A stretch of DNA of 23,634 bases from Isoetes engelmannii (taxonomy: Eukaryota > Streptophyta > Lycopodiopsida > Isoetales > Isoetaceae): NCBI GenBank assembly GCA_011763485.2, contig JAANSK020247054.1, positions 1 to 23,634 on the forward strand, given 5' to 3'. Shown here one piece after another: positions 1 to 11,500 of the stretch. A model generated the notes under the pieces. That model made no database searches. It saw only the letters and a program-made list of their open reading frames with translations, and was not told the DNA's origin. The translations under genes and the position numbers were made by a program. Each line of letters begins with the position of its first letter. Position 1 is the stretch's first letter.

Positions 1-12
1 GCAACAGGGTGT

Positions 13-115
13 TGGAGGGTTAACCCTCCACTGTTCAATAGGGTTAACCATCCCCTGTTCAATAGGGTTAACCATCCCCTGTTCAATAGGGTTAACCATC
101 CAACAGGGTTAACCT
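13..115. repeat. 24-bp tandem repeat with an 18-bp palindrome
   Basis: CTGTTCAATAGGGTTAACCA starts at 31, 55 and 79, giving three 24-bp units that are nearly identical, followed by a degenerate half unit. A perfect 18-bp palindrome, TGGAGGGTTAACCCTCCA, lies at 13-30. All units centre on GGGTTAACC. Nothing shows a function. Confidence 0.9.
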
Positions 116-199
116 TCCACTACCCATAAAAAAAAATTATTCCAACTTTTGCCCCAGACTCCATATTTAATGAAACTTTGCTTATATCTAACTTAGACC

Positions 200-536
200 C
201 AAAATGCATTTGCTATTTTAATTTTTTAATGACTAGAAACATGACCATAACTTCCCAAAGAAAGCTCTGTTTCTCAAGTATGTTGCATTGGAAAGCTTAG
301 ACAACAATGTGTAAAAGATGCTAGGTACGAAGTGGACCAAATATGGCAAAATGCATTTGTTGTTCTAATTTACAGCAGCACATAATAAGACGGCCATAAC
401 TTCAACAAGAAAGCTTTGTTCCTTGAACAAGAGGATGCATTGGAAAGCTTAGAGAATGTTCTTTAAAAAAATACCAGGTACATGTTTTTTATATCCATGG
501 TAGAAATGGGTCAAATAAAGCAAAATGCATCGGTTG
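200..536. repeat. diverged tandem repeat, two and a bit copies
   Basis: Copies start at CAAAATGCAT at 200, 347 and 521. The first two share GGCCATAACTTC-like, AAGAAAGCT and GCATTGGAAAGCTTAG blocks in the same order. They are strongly diverged and of unequal length (about 147 and 174 bp), so this is an old duplication of unknown origin. Confidence 0.7.
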
Positions 537-1975
537 TGTACATCGAAACTGAGTACACAACATATTCTCTCAACACTAAATAGAAGCATTTGATGCTCAA
601 ACAAGCTAGATGTGCTGAGCCAAGATACCGAACTCCCGCAATAGCAAGCTACATAACCATGTAAAAGCAAGATACCAAAGACATGCAATAGTCCAATTAC
701 ATCTTACCTCGCTAAATTGTCCAATGGGCCCAGATACAAGCTACTACATCACCAACACTATAAATCCATAAAGCACAAAGATGGGGATTCACACTCCAGA
801 AGTGAAGTGATAAGCTTACATATATATAGCTAGTATCTTCATCAAATAGTGTAAAATAGTCTAGATGTTCCTTTTAATCAAGAGATCTCCCATGTTCCTA
901 GTGTAAAGAGGGCCAATTTTGCAAAACACAACCCTTGTAATAAGCAATCAAAGAATTATATATGAGTATATTACTTTATCAAAGAATCAGGCTCTGCGAT
1001 ACTGCATGTCGCATGCAAATCATCCTAAATGCATCTGAACATAAAAGGATGACTGAGTATTAAAAAAAATGAAAAAATCTTAAGTGATATGCACGATGTT
1101 AGCTAACAAATGGATTAAGAGCTTGAGCTTTTTTTGAAGGCAATGAAATGGGCAGTGCTTGGCATTTTCTAGAAATCTCAACATTTTAGAACTGTCTATG
1201 TCACTCCTGATACTTCTTGAAATGAATGATCAAATCCCCAGCAAAAGTCACATTGTATGCCAAATACTACTGGTGGTAGGTGTTAGGTATTTGTTATTCA
1301 CTTCAACAATGCATTCAAGCATTCAACACCATATTAAATCATTTGTGTTATTCTTCACAAACTTTCATCTAATTCCACAAGTTACATCATCCTTAAGTCA
1401 AATGATTTATAAGTAGCACATCTAAATTATTCAACCATTGAAATTTTACTGTTCATATTGCACTACCCCTAAACACTGTAGCAGCGAACTGAATGAGAAA
1501 TATCGAGCCTATTTAAACATCTCAACAACTTACACTTGAATGAATCGGCTCCCGATATTTCGTCTATTCAATCTGTAATCTCAATGTACATTGCTTCTTC
1601 TATTTATTTACAGATTGGTCCGGCGGTTTCGCCAGACCATGCTCATCTCCCAGCACTCGGAATGCTCTGATAGGACTGAGTTCTTTTGAACCAAAAAATG
1701 GCTCCAACATATATGGGCTCGTGCCCTATAAACAAGTTCCTTATAAAAGGAAATATTTACATGACCATTGGCGACCCTAACAAAGCATTGAACCTTAGGG
1801 TAACTTGAATTTCCATATCCAACTAGAACCATTACCTTGACTGAACATATGTTGCACTATGGAAATTCCTGAAGAATGATATCATACGTGTGACCTCAAT
1901 TATGTCTGCACCTCATCATCTTCAGTATAATGTCTGCTTCATGTCAATGGTCTTCAAATTTATTCTGAACAAACA
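537..1975. other. no gene recognised
   Basis: AT-rich DNA with short chance open frames on both strands (for example 1159-1416 plus and 1608-1832 minus), none with a recognisable domain or a supporting splice pattern. I see no transposon ends here. Confidence 0.5.
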
Positions 1976-2077
1976 CAAATCATATCTGTATGATTATAAT
2001 GTCAACAGCTTTGATACTTCTCACAACAAATCATATTTGTATGATTATAATGTGAACAGCTTTGATACTTCTCACAG
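1976..2077. repeat. 51-bp tandem duplication
   Basis: Copies 1976-2026 and 2027-2077 begin CAAATCATAT and end CTTCTCACA plus one base, with three differences in 51. Because 51 is a multiple of three, the plus-strand frame repeats SYLYDYNVNSFDTSH, but there is no other sign that it is translated. Confidence 0.95.
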
Positions 2078-3820
2078 TAGGCAACATAATATGTAAGCGA
2101 TGATGTCTGTTCTATGCAAATTTGTGATGCACCTCCCCGGTTCCATATTGTGTAGCAAAAATTGGGGATTTGAGCACAAGATAGATATTAGCTTTCCATT
2201 AAAATATGCTGACAGACAACCAGTGTTACAGTGGGGACATAACCCAAACGTAAATTTCTCAGTGCAAATCTTTAAGCAACTTCTTCAAAATCTGCCACTA
2301 ATCTTTTACCCCTCCATGAGGAGCTATTGCCGTGCCCGTGGTTTCCATAAACTGATTTTCTTGCTTGGGCAAAGGGTGTGAGGCTTAGAATAATGGTAGG
2401 CAGAAGACATCTTTAAAGCATAGAAGGGAGTAGCTCAACATAATAATCAGGATGGTCCAATAAGTATGTATTTGTTGTAAAAGAATGTCGTTACGAACTG
2501 CTATAACTATTCCAAATAGGTAAAGTTAGAAAGCATTAACTGCTATGACAGAATGCTATAGCTATAAATCAACACTCTGCATAGGAAAAGCTCGCACTGT
2601 AGATATGAAATATATCTAAGTGGAATTCTAAAACTTTGATGCATTTAACCCAAATCCAAAGCAACGTAAAACAAATTCAGCAACCTTGGCAGTGCAGAGA
2701 ATGTGTTCTTATGGGCGGTTAATCCTTGATGATTTTACACACATGAGAATCTTAAAAGATGCTCCATTAACACAACAATTTTGGACAAGGCAACTCCACA
2801 ATAGAAGAATGTACACTATGAACCAACATTATTACCAGTTTGCGCAAATAAGAGACAGCATGCTAGACATGCATTTTTACAGGAAAATGAACTCTTAGGA
2901 AAACCTACCACTGCCAAAGTTTCATAGGATGAAAAATCTTCCAACAGTTCCTTTTAACTATTTTCCTATATCTAGCTAGAGGTACAATGACGATCTTATG
3001 GGCAGACTTGGGATAGCTTCACGTGATGCCGAAATTGCAACTAAAAGCATTGATTCTGCGGTGCGGGTTTCAAAAAAATATACTTACCTTAGATATGTGT
3101 TAGATATATATCAAGGCAAAGGAAATGGAACCTTATGTAGGGAATCGAAGATTCTAAATCCAAAATATTTAGAAAAACAATACAGTACTATGGCATTCAG
3201 TTGATAATGTCATAAGAATGAAACCTAACCTTTACATGTAACAAAGGATTGTTACCGCCCTCCAAGTTTTAAATCCTGCATAGTCATACCATGTCTCTGG
3301 ATAAAAAAACATTACATGCTATTGTTGATGCTATGTAGAGCTGATTAAGTCAATCAACTATTCTTTTCTTCTCAAATTCTGAATGGTGTTATTAACGTGA
3401 AGAAAAAAACCACAATCTTATGCATGCAAATAAAAGGTAGAAAACAACCTTTTCCAACGAATTTGTTATCCATAAAAGGCTGGAATTCTGATGAATTTCC
3501 CGCCATGATAGGCTGGAATTTCGATGAATTTTTGTAATCCCAAGCAATCAAATTGCTCTTCCTTAATGCACAACCATTTATTAATATCTGTTCTCAACAA
3601 TCATAATACACAACAATGATAGCTTATTTCAGACAATCTTATCTTCCAATTGTTTTAATCTAGAGTTAAGGTTTAAAGGCTTGGGCGTACCTTTCTTTAC
3701 AGATCTACTTTTCATCTTTGAGCGCGATGAGTGGCAACAGTCTGTTTCTTGGGCCTTGACGAACCCTAAGCACTATACATCTTTAAAATACCTAATTCGA
3801 GCATGAATTTGCAATGGACC
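2078..3820. other. no gene recognised
   Basis: There are short open stretches on both strands, for example 2100-2381 plus. On the minus strand coding-like fragments occur near 3765-3640 (MKSRSVKKGTPKPLNLNSRL) and 3610-3480 (KFIEIPAYHGGKFIRIPAFY, a local AGGCTGGAATT repeat). They have possible splice sites but I could not link them to each other or to a known family. Confidence 0.4.
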
Positions 3821-4174
3821 TTACCTATTACCTCCACAATCTGGCGAGAACGTTTGAATTCTAATTCCAATTCTCTCTAACACAGGCATCACTTGTAAAT
3901 GCACCCCATGAACATGCTGGAATTTCCATATTTTTTCTTCACCATAGTTCAGATCCAACGACAACATTTCCCTCCATGTGTATGAATTTCTTTGTTGGCG
4001 GCAACATGGACACTCTGAAATTGCTTCAAAATGTCCACTCTCGTTTGTGCAAACGTGCGAAAAATATTTATTAGGCCATTTTAGCCCCCCAGGCCTATGA
4101 CCATATGCGCTCAATGTAACACCTTCTGTGTCAAATTCATGCATGAGTCTATAATATCTGTTTGTTCGGACCAC
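3821..4174 (-). CDS. unrecognised 117-codon open frame
   Basis: This minus-strand frame starts MVRTNRYYRLMHEFDTEG and includes YGHRPGGLKWPNKYF and ECPCCRQQRN, the last giving a C-x-x-C-like pair. It lies directly beyond the LINE end. Near its stop there are two possible donors, GAG/GTAATA and TAG/GTAAGG (3836-3820), so it could be an exon, but I could not find a convincing next exon. It may also be the tail of the LINE in another frame. No family recognised. Confidence 0.3.
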   Translation of the reverse strand: MVRTNRYYRLMHEFDTEGVTLSAYGHRPGGLKWPNKYFSHVCTNESGHFEAISECPCCRQQRNSYTWREMLSLDLNYGEEKIWKFQHVHGVHLQVMPVLERIGIRIQTFSPDCGGNR

Positions 4175-4189
4175 ACCTCTCTAAGATAT

Positions 4190-5110
4190 GAACTCAATTT
4201 ATATGGTAGATCAAGATGATCTCTTAACGTGTAAAGATGAAATATCATATTTAGCTCTAATGTGTTTATAAGAGGAACATTCTAAGAACGCATGCTGCTT
4301 AATTTCCACTATTGCATTAAGGCATCCTGGGACAATATTTCTCATTACGGGGCACATCATTCGCCCTTCATGTTTCTATGTGCATGGTATGAGATGATGG
4401 CCGTAGATGAGCACCTTAATTTTTCCTCCATTGTGAGAGACTAAGTATGACTGCTCCTTATAGGATTCAACTCCATTTATTCATCCAAATAGAATCTCTT
4501 TCTCACATTCTTTTCCACATCCTCAATGGGTCCACTCTCTATAACTCTTTAATCACATGGTCGTACACCTCCAATCCACTTTTTGCACCACTTTGTTACC
4601 TCATGAAACCAACCATTATGTTGGGATTGCCCAAGTGCCAATCTAGGAAACCGATCCTCATCGGCCAGGATCAGGTTTACTTATATTATTGTCCTGCACA
4701 ATGCTTCTACCTCAATTTTTGCTTGCTCACTAAGCAAGAAACGCTTCTGCACTCGGTCAATACCCTTATGAGGCAACCCTGACCCCCAAACGCTTGAATG
4801 CCAAAAAGCAGCAGCCTTAACTTCTAACATTCAAAATTATTACAAGTTGTAGTTGTGCATCATGCCATAAAATGCTCTCATCCCCTCGAAAGCACGCTTC
4901 TGAGCTGATTCCACATGTAGTTAGGTGTGCCATCCACACCAAAATATTTGTAGCTATCAATCTTTTCTAAAGGAATGCCACCTATAAAGCACATTTCATT
5001 AATTTGAGAAAAAATGACACTCTCATTGTGCTCCAAATAGCTTATAGCATGTGTTTAGAAGATGAGTTTGTAGTTAGTTTGAAGTAAGAATGTACCCAAA
5101 TTGCTCAATA
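4190..5110 (-). mobile_element. LINE, RT carboxy part with zinc-knuckle domain
   Basis: On the minus strand, 5110 to 4190 carries the downstream part of a non-LTR retrotransposon polyprotein: EKIDSYKYFGVDG (about 4970, the YKYLG-like motif), VWGSGLPHKGIDRVQKRFLL (about 4780-4720), and a zf-RVT-like end with GHHL, CPV, HAFLEC and YKHIRAKY near 4400-4250. Strand and order match the RT part at 7098-8050, so both are most likely halves of one copy separated by about 2 kb. The frame shifts several times. No clear poly-A tail was seen past 4190. Confidence 0.75.
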
Positions 5111-5500
5111 AAAATAAATTAATATGCTTTGGTACCGGTCTACTGTGTTGTCACAAGTATGTGCCCTATTTTAGCTTAAGTTGAAGCTAAGTGGACCTCA
5201 TAACACATGACAAAATGTGAAAAAAATTGCCAACACGATGTTTTGATCCAGAAAAATCAAGTATCGACTACTTAACTGACTGAAGTTGCATGATTAATAC
5301 CGAAGTATGTGATATAATGAACAAAATGTTGATGAAAACATATAAACATAAGAATAGTACATCGATAAAGCTTAAAAGAATCGCAAGAAGGTCAAAACAA
5401 AATCTGTATTATGCTTTGAAGGTTATGTACAACAAATTATACGAGATATTTCAGGGAGGAGATTCTATAACAACATCAAGATTGACACCCACTTCAGCTT

Positions 5501-6361
5501 TCATCCTCTTGATTTGTTGTCGACCGATCTCGTAAGATCCTTCGTGTCCAATTCCGTATAGCCAAATCTTTCATGGATTGCTTGTTCGATTTCTGCAGCA
5601 TAATTTTCTAGAACAACTTGATTATCTTTGAGATGTTGATTCCAGTCTTCCTCTTCAGTATCATCTTCTAACATACCAAGAAGGTGCATGACTAGTATGT
5701 GCTGCATTCTATTCACTATTTTAGTGAATTTGAGAAGCCCCAGAAACACCAGCATTTTTTTAGTTTCTTCCATTGGCTCATCTTCATTTACTTTCCAACA
5801 AATAAGCGGCAGCATTTGACCTATAGTATTTGTCAAAGCTTCCAGCTTTTGAAATTAAGCATTAATAGCAACAAAAACATCCCTCTCTAGAGTGTTAATG
5901 TTGTTCATTAGCTCTTTCAACTCTTTGGCATAAGTACCCTAAAAGTTATCTAGAAGACCATCCAAGCTATTGGGTAAAACTGTACTCTAAATAATGTTGA
6001 TGTTAAGGGCCGCACTAGAAGTTTTTTTCCATCTCGTAATGTTCTTCCTCTTTGACTTCCGTTTCTTGAGGCGACCTCACTAGCTTTTAAAGGTACTCAA
6101 AGAAACTCTGAAGAAACTTTGCATTCTTGCCATCATATTCAAAAGCAATGCTCTTCTTCTCCTGCATTAAAGCAATACTAGAAAAGGTACCTGATGAAAA
6201 AAAAGTCGAGCACGCGTCCATCTTGCAGAAGGAGCTGCTTCACAATGTGGTTTAAGCAAAAATGTTTTCAATCGAGGCTTGAACAACAAAGCGCTATACA
6301 TGCCTATCCAACTATATTTGAATTTATTTGTGAACATGATGGCACGTGAACATGATGGCAT
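5501..6361 (-). other. unrecognised coding-like stretch, interrupted
   Basis: The minus strand has two open stretches, 6361-6167 and 5836-5501, with coding-like text between them that is not continuous. The 111-codon stretch includes NRMQHILVMHLLGMLEDDTE and ENYAAEIEQAIHERFGYTEL, an acidic, Gln/Glu-rich composition that looks like a once-real protein with a helical character. I recognise no domain. It could be a captured host gene fragment or part of a mobile element; it is not intact. Confidence 0.35.
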
Positions 6362-7097
6362 GACACTAAACTTGTCTTTGGCTTGAGTAATGTTTGGCTG
6401 CTTAAAATTCTCATATAGTATTTTTTTTTTCTGAAATTAAAGAAATGGTGCATTATAGTGAAAATTGTGGAGTAACATCCCAAAAAATCAATGTTCTAGA
6501 TTTGATGACATTCACTTGCATCTTCTTTTCTGTGCAAAAGGCACTAATAATCAAGACGTTTCTGTAATCCACTGGCCGTTTTTGACAATAATACGCTGGC
6601 CATTTTTTACAATGATGGCATGACACTAAACTTGTCTTTGGCTTGAGTAAAGTTTGGCTGCTTAAAATTCTCATATAGTATTTTTTTTTTTCCGAAATTA
6701 AAGAAATGGTGCATTATAGTGGAAATTGTGGAGTAACATCCCAAAAAATCAATGTTCTAGATTTGATGGCATTCGCTTGCATCTTCTTTTCTATGCAAAA
6801 GGCACTAATAATCAAGACATTTCTGTAATCCGCTGGCCGTTTTTGACAATAATACGCTGGCCGTTTTTTACAATGATGGCATGACACTAAACTTGCTTTG
6901 GCTTAAGTAATGTTTGGCTGTTTAAAATTCTCATATAGTATTTTTTTCCTCGAAATTAAAGAAATGGTGCATTATAGTGGAAATTGTGGAGTAACATCCC
7001 AAAAAATCAATGTTCTAGATTTGATGACATTCGCTTGCATCTTCTTTTCTATGCAAAAGGCACTAATAATCAAGACGTTTCTGTAATCCGCTGGCCC
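6352..7097. repeat. three 260-bp tandem repeats
   Basis: Copies begin with ATGATGGCATGACACTAAAC at 6352, 6612 and 6873; the spacings are 260 and 261 bp. Each contains GCATTATAGTG, CAATGTTCTAGATTTGATG and CTGGCCGTTTTTGACAATAA. Copies are very alike, so the array is younger than the broken LINE around it. The third copy stops after CTGTAATCCGCTGGCC, where LINE sequence begins. No protein is recognised in it. Confidence 0.92.
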
Positions 7098-8050
7098 CAT
7101 ACAATATCATCTACAAAAAGCAAAAATTTGAAGTATGGGCTCTCGCACCTCCAAAACTGGACATCCACCCTTCTAGTTCCATCAACACCCTTATTTGACT
7201 CCAATCATATTTTCAAAACTTTCTGGCCAAAGAGAGTTGGTGAGAAAGAACACCCTTATTTGACTCCAATCATATTTTCAAAACTTTCAGGACTTGTGAA
7301 AGGGAAAGATAACTCAATCAAAACCTTATGATACAAGCAAGCCACCACTTTTCTCAACTCCATAGGAACTTCCAACCAATCTATCTTATAGCAAGATCAG
7401 ATCTACTCATCTGGTCAAAGGCTTTAACCAAATCTAAGAATGCAAGGAATCTTTTGTTGCACTGTCCTTTTTCACCTTTAGTGAGAACTCTTAATGTGAC
7501 CAAATGGTTCGGTGTAGAGTGCGCTTTCCGAAATCCTGCTTGCCCAACTAATCTCACTCCTTTTTCATCTCCTTTTTCATCTAGCCATAAGGAAAGCTTA
7601 CATTCAATCATAGAAACAAACACCTTGGTAAATGTGTTTCTAACTAGGATGGTCCTATGATTCCAGATGACATCCTGATAACCAGCTTTGTGTATGGGAA
7701 TTAGTTGTTCAAGTCCCAATAAAGATCATTACATTAAAGAATCATTGCATAGACACACCAGAGGAGTCAACTCCCTCAATTCCCTTGCCATTCTTCCATT
7801 TCTTAAGTGCATGCCTTACATCTTGCTCTGTAAATATTGGTAGTGGCTCTCCCTCAACCAACCAATGTTCCTCATCATGTGAGCAATACAATCCTAGAAC
7901 TAGACCAAATCATCCTTTTGGATCCCCCTATTTTTTTTGCTCTTTTTTAGTGTGTTTACAAAACTATTTTGGATTAATTTCCATTTCCTTCATCAAAATC
8001 TCATGGTGGGATCTCCTTTTCTTTTTGTTCACAAGCTTTTCTTGATAATA
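7098..8050 (-). mobile_element. LINE (non-LTR retrotransposon), RT amino part
   Basis: Minus-strand translation from about 8050 to 7098 shows the order of a non-LTR reverse transcriptase: FTEQDVRHALKKWKNGKG near 7830-7780, IPIHKAGYQDVIWNHRTILV near 7700-7640, QAGFRKAHST near 7540, FLAFLDLVKAFD near 7447-7414 with the first catalytic Asp, and FVDD at about 7117-7104, the YxDD position. The open stretch 7381-7719 is the longest; elsewhere the frame is interrupted by stops and frameshifts, so this copy is dead. A 40-bp internal direct repeat (7184-7223 and 7249-7288) adds a break. Subfamily is not resolved. The sequence breaks off just after the FVDD motif. Confidence 0.85.
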
Positions 8051-8428
8051 TAATAGTGCCTCTCCAGTTGCATTTCCCATACATACCTCTTTAGCCTCCA
8101 AGCATTAGCGATCAAACCAATTACAATCTTATGGTTGAAAGTACCAGCCAAGCATTACTCAAGGTAGTCATTAGTAGCTTAAGCCATTCACTTAGACAAA
8201 TGTTACTCGGATGCTATTACTAGGTGGAGCTAGTTTGTGAATTAGAGGACTTCAATTGTTTATATTATTACTAAACATGAGGCTTCAAGAATGTTATTTA
8301 ACATCTGATGGTCTCATTTCTCTAAAGATGGATAAAATCCCATTTGCCTTTACACTGCCTTCACGGGTTCGAACAAAGGCCTTTTTTTACTCCCACCAAA
8401 AAAGAAATGTGTTCAATTTGTGAAAAGC
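8051..8428. other. spacer between LINE and dioxygenase 3' end
   Basis: This stretch lies between the 5' remnant of the LINE and the duplicated 3' end of the dioxygenase gene. It may include the gene's polyadenylation region on the minus strand. I see no gene or terminal repeat. Confidence 0.5.
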
Positions 8429-8586
8429 AGGCTGGAATGTAATCAATACAATTCAAATAACGTTAGAACATCACTGAAAATTGTCAAGTACTTTTTTAGC
8501 AACACGAAGGAGGCTGGAATTTAATCGATACAATTCAAATAACGTTAAAACATCAATGAAAATTGTTAAGTACTTTTTTAGCAACA
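8429..8586. repeat. tandem duplication of the dioxygenase 3' end
   Basis: Copies 8429-8504 and 8511-8586 are 82 bp apart and match at 71 of 76 positions. The copy at 8511-8586 holds the last codons of exon 12, reading [10 protein letters not shown] then stop. The other lies just past the stop, in the presumed 3' UTR, and on the minus strand still spells VAKKVLDNFQ followed by TGA. It is a partial duplication of the gene end and is not needed for the protein. Confidence 0.9.
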
Positions 8587-11500
8587 TGGTCTCCATAAAT
8601 AACTGGCCCATATAAAGGCTTCCCATCTGTCAATAGACAGAAATCTAAAGGCTCCACCTTTGCTTCAAAGTTGGGCTGCAAGCATTTTATTGGGGAATTA
8701 CTTAGCAAGATAAGGAGGTGTAATAGCCATATGAGTGGAAACCTTCATACCTCATAAAAGAAAGGAACTGATACTCGGTACTGCTTGCTGTTATTAATCA
8801 CACGGTGGATTGTGGGCTTGTATCGGCCATTGCTCCATATCTGGAACATTCACATTATAATCGCTGATATTGAAGTGTTTAAACAACACTCAAATCTCAC
8901 CTCCAACATGTCGCCTATGTTTACCACAAACGTTCCTGGAATAGGAGGTGCCCATATCCACTCCCCAGAATTGTTCTTCACCTGCATAGATAACCCAACT
9001 ACTATAATTCGGGTTCACTGACATTTTTATATTATAGGACATGCACAGAAGGGCCCATAGGCTTTGGAGCAGTACTTATGAACATGATGTTATATAAGAA
9101 CAGTTATAGCCAAAACTATAAAAAACCATGCTAAATTAACCATAGAAGCGGCATTTAGCATCAATAGATAACCACTATGCTGTCAGGAATTGGGACAGTA
9201 TGGCAGCTCTCTGAAATGCAGCCACAAGTATCAGAATTACCAATTAATTATAGCAGGAAAGCTCAGGTATCAAAACCACAAAAGTAGTTCAAAAAGTGCT
9301 AAGAGAGGACTGGTATAAGAATGAACGCAAGAGAACTATGAAATGATGTAGATTCAATAAACTTTAGTTTCTCCCTACCACATGCCAAAGCATTGTGTAA
9401 CCCCAAAGCAATAGAGCTTGGGCTCAATTCTGTCCATCCTACTAACTCATGTTGCCATCCTAGATGGCATGGAAACATGCATGTACTACTAGTATGAAAT
9501 GGTGCAATCTTCCCATTGTTGTTTAGTTTGTTCAAAACATTAGCATGCAAGGCTTTCCAAATCAGAATATCCTAGGCCAGAAGAGAGACAAACCTGGAGA
9601 GCTTGTACATCTGGATCCTGGTTAACTAGTGTGAGAAGCCCTGTTGAAGAATCATATATTCCATTAGTTTAGTCCGAGTGTGACAAAAGAAAGACTAATC
9701 TGCCATGCAAATGAAGCATAATACAAAAACTAGTTCTTAAGGAAGAATCTTGTGGAAATGGTGGGAGCTTCGTGTGTTGTATTTGGGTCCTTTCCATCTA
9801 CAGTGGATAAAGTGCTTTTCCAGAGGAAATATGAATTATCCCTTAGATTGCATGGGAAAGAAAGATGGTGAATCTTCATTCCAAAACGTTATGTTGGGGT
9901 CTTTACTCACAACTCTTAACATCATCGACCAGCTTAAATCAGAGAGAAACCGTCTGCTACTTGCTTACCAATTAAGCAGCACTAAAGATAAAGAATGGGT
10001 GCCACTTGCCATTTCTTGAGTATAGAATGACCAAGATCCTTGCTCTTGCACTGAAGAAGCAGTTTCAGCTCTGATAGAGTATCAGGAAAAAAATACTAGA
10101 TTGCGTTGGAAGAATACAAAGCAGTACAAAAGGATCAGAAGCCTGGCATTTGGACCGGAAGAGCAAAGATAGCTACATAGTATATGTGAGATCCACATGA
10201 CCAAATATGCTTAACACAGAGACATCCTAGATACGTGACTGCACAGCAGACCTGTTGAGCTTGTAAAGGATTTAATACTGATGATTCATCTCTTCACTTA
10301 TACCTCATTAACATATTACATGGTTTCAAATCAAATCCAAACATCATAAAGTAACTTAAAAGAGCTGAAAGATTGCATTCTTACCATAATCAGTATGCGC
10401 TTCGCTTCACCAGAAATTGGGATGTGAAAAATATGGAACATAATTAGACAATTAAACAATAAGATTAGACCTAGGAATTCGGAAACTAAGCACCTTCTAT
10501 CATAATTGAGACCCAAAAAAGTGTTCCCATTTCCTAACATCAATGACAAGTTGTAAACACAATGACTACTGTGACATGACAACGAGCAACAACCCAATGT
10601 ATTTCAGTTTGCCAGAATTTCAATCACATAGAGAGAAAGCCAAGGGACTCGGCCAATATCAGTAATAAAACTAAGTTTTACAACAGAGATCAACTATTTT
10701 AGACATTCTAACATACCATCCAATTCCAACATTTCCTCGTTCGCAAATGGAGTCCATTGGAGGATATCCAATAACTCGCATAATCCAAAAGGGATCACCC
10801 GCTCTTTCTCCCTCAAATAAGTCTTGAGGCCCACCAAGTGCTAGTGCTATGCTCTTCATTATTATTCTTGCCAATCCTGTCAAGCCCCCCACTTGCAACT
10901 GTTAGGTATTATTACAAGTACTTATCACAGAAGGCAGCCAATATTACATGTACACGACTTGTAATTCCAATATTTCAGCAAACATGCTAGTCCAGATCTT
11001 GAGTGCATAAACTGTTAAAACTACATAACTTATGCACCTTGATGTTATCCTTTGGATGCTGGGATATCTCTAAATAGATTAATTGTATGGTCATAAGGCT
11101 TATTCCTTGTGATATTTTGCTTACTGAAATCCCAACCATCTTGACACAGCTGCAATAATGTGTATATTCCTATCATCTATGCCAGCTAGCATGAACTTCA
11201 CAAAGGAGCACCAACATCTTATATGCTTCATAGATGGCTTATATTGTGATCCTGACGATAAAATAGCTGCTACATCCTCTAGAATGCCACCACACACTAC
11301 AGAGTAATTCCTTGATGTCATCTGTATCCATAAACCCAATACGAGCAATCCTCACGCTATCGTCAAGAATAATCAAGATTGTCAATATGTTTTTCAACTT
11401 TCCATTTCATTTCAATGAACATATTTTTGAACCTCCATATCTCAGCAGCATATTGGAAATATATCCAACTCATCCTATTTGTGTAATCTGCTAATGCCCA

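Larger units (their letters stand above)
5110..7097. other. about 2 kb of unrelated DNA splitting the LINE
   Basis: This interval lies between the LINE segment ending just after FVDD and the segment beginning before YKYFG. It contains no reverse-transcriptase motif I can see. It holds an unrecognised coding-like stretch (5501-6361) and three 260-bp tandem repeats (6352-7097). I could not identify target-site duplications or terminal repeats, so the exact edges are approximate by tens of bases. Confidence 0.6.

Noticed and set aside
31-102. CRISPR-like or telomere-like array
   Set aside because: Units are contiguous 24-mers with no spacers, and GGGTTAACC is not the plant telomere repeat.
4447-4782. 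111-codon plus-strand ORF
   Set aside because: It overlies LINE coding sequence on the opposite strand and shows no domain.
7328-7660. 110-codon plus-strand ORF
   Set aside because: It is the antisense shadow of the LINE reverse transcriptase on the minus strand.
10877-10900. Earlier acceptors for dioxygenase exon 7 giving VGGLTGLAR
   Set aside because: They add residues absent from the family pattern or break the phase; the acceptor at 10877 keeps [14 protein letters not shown] at family length.
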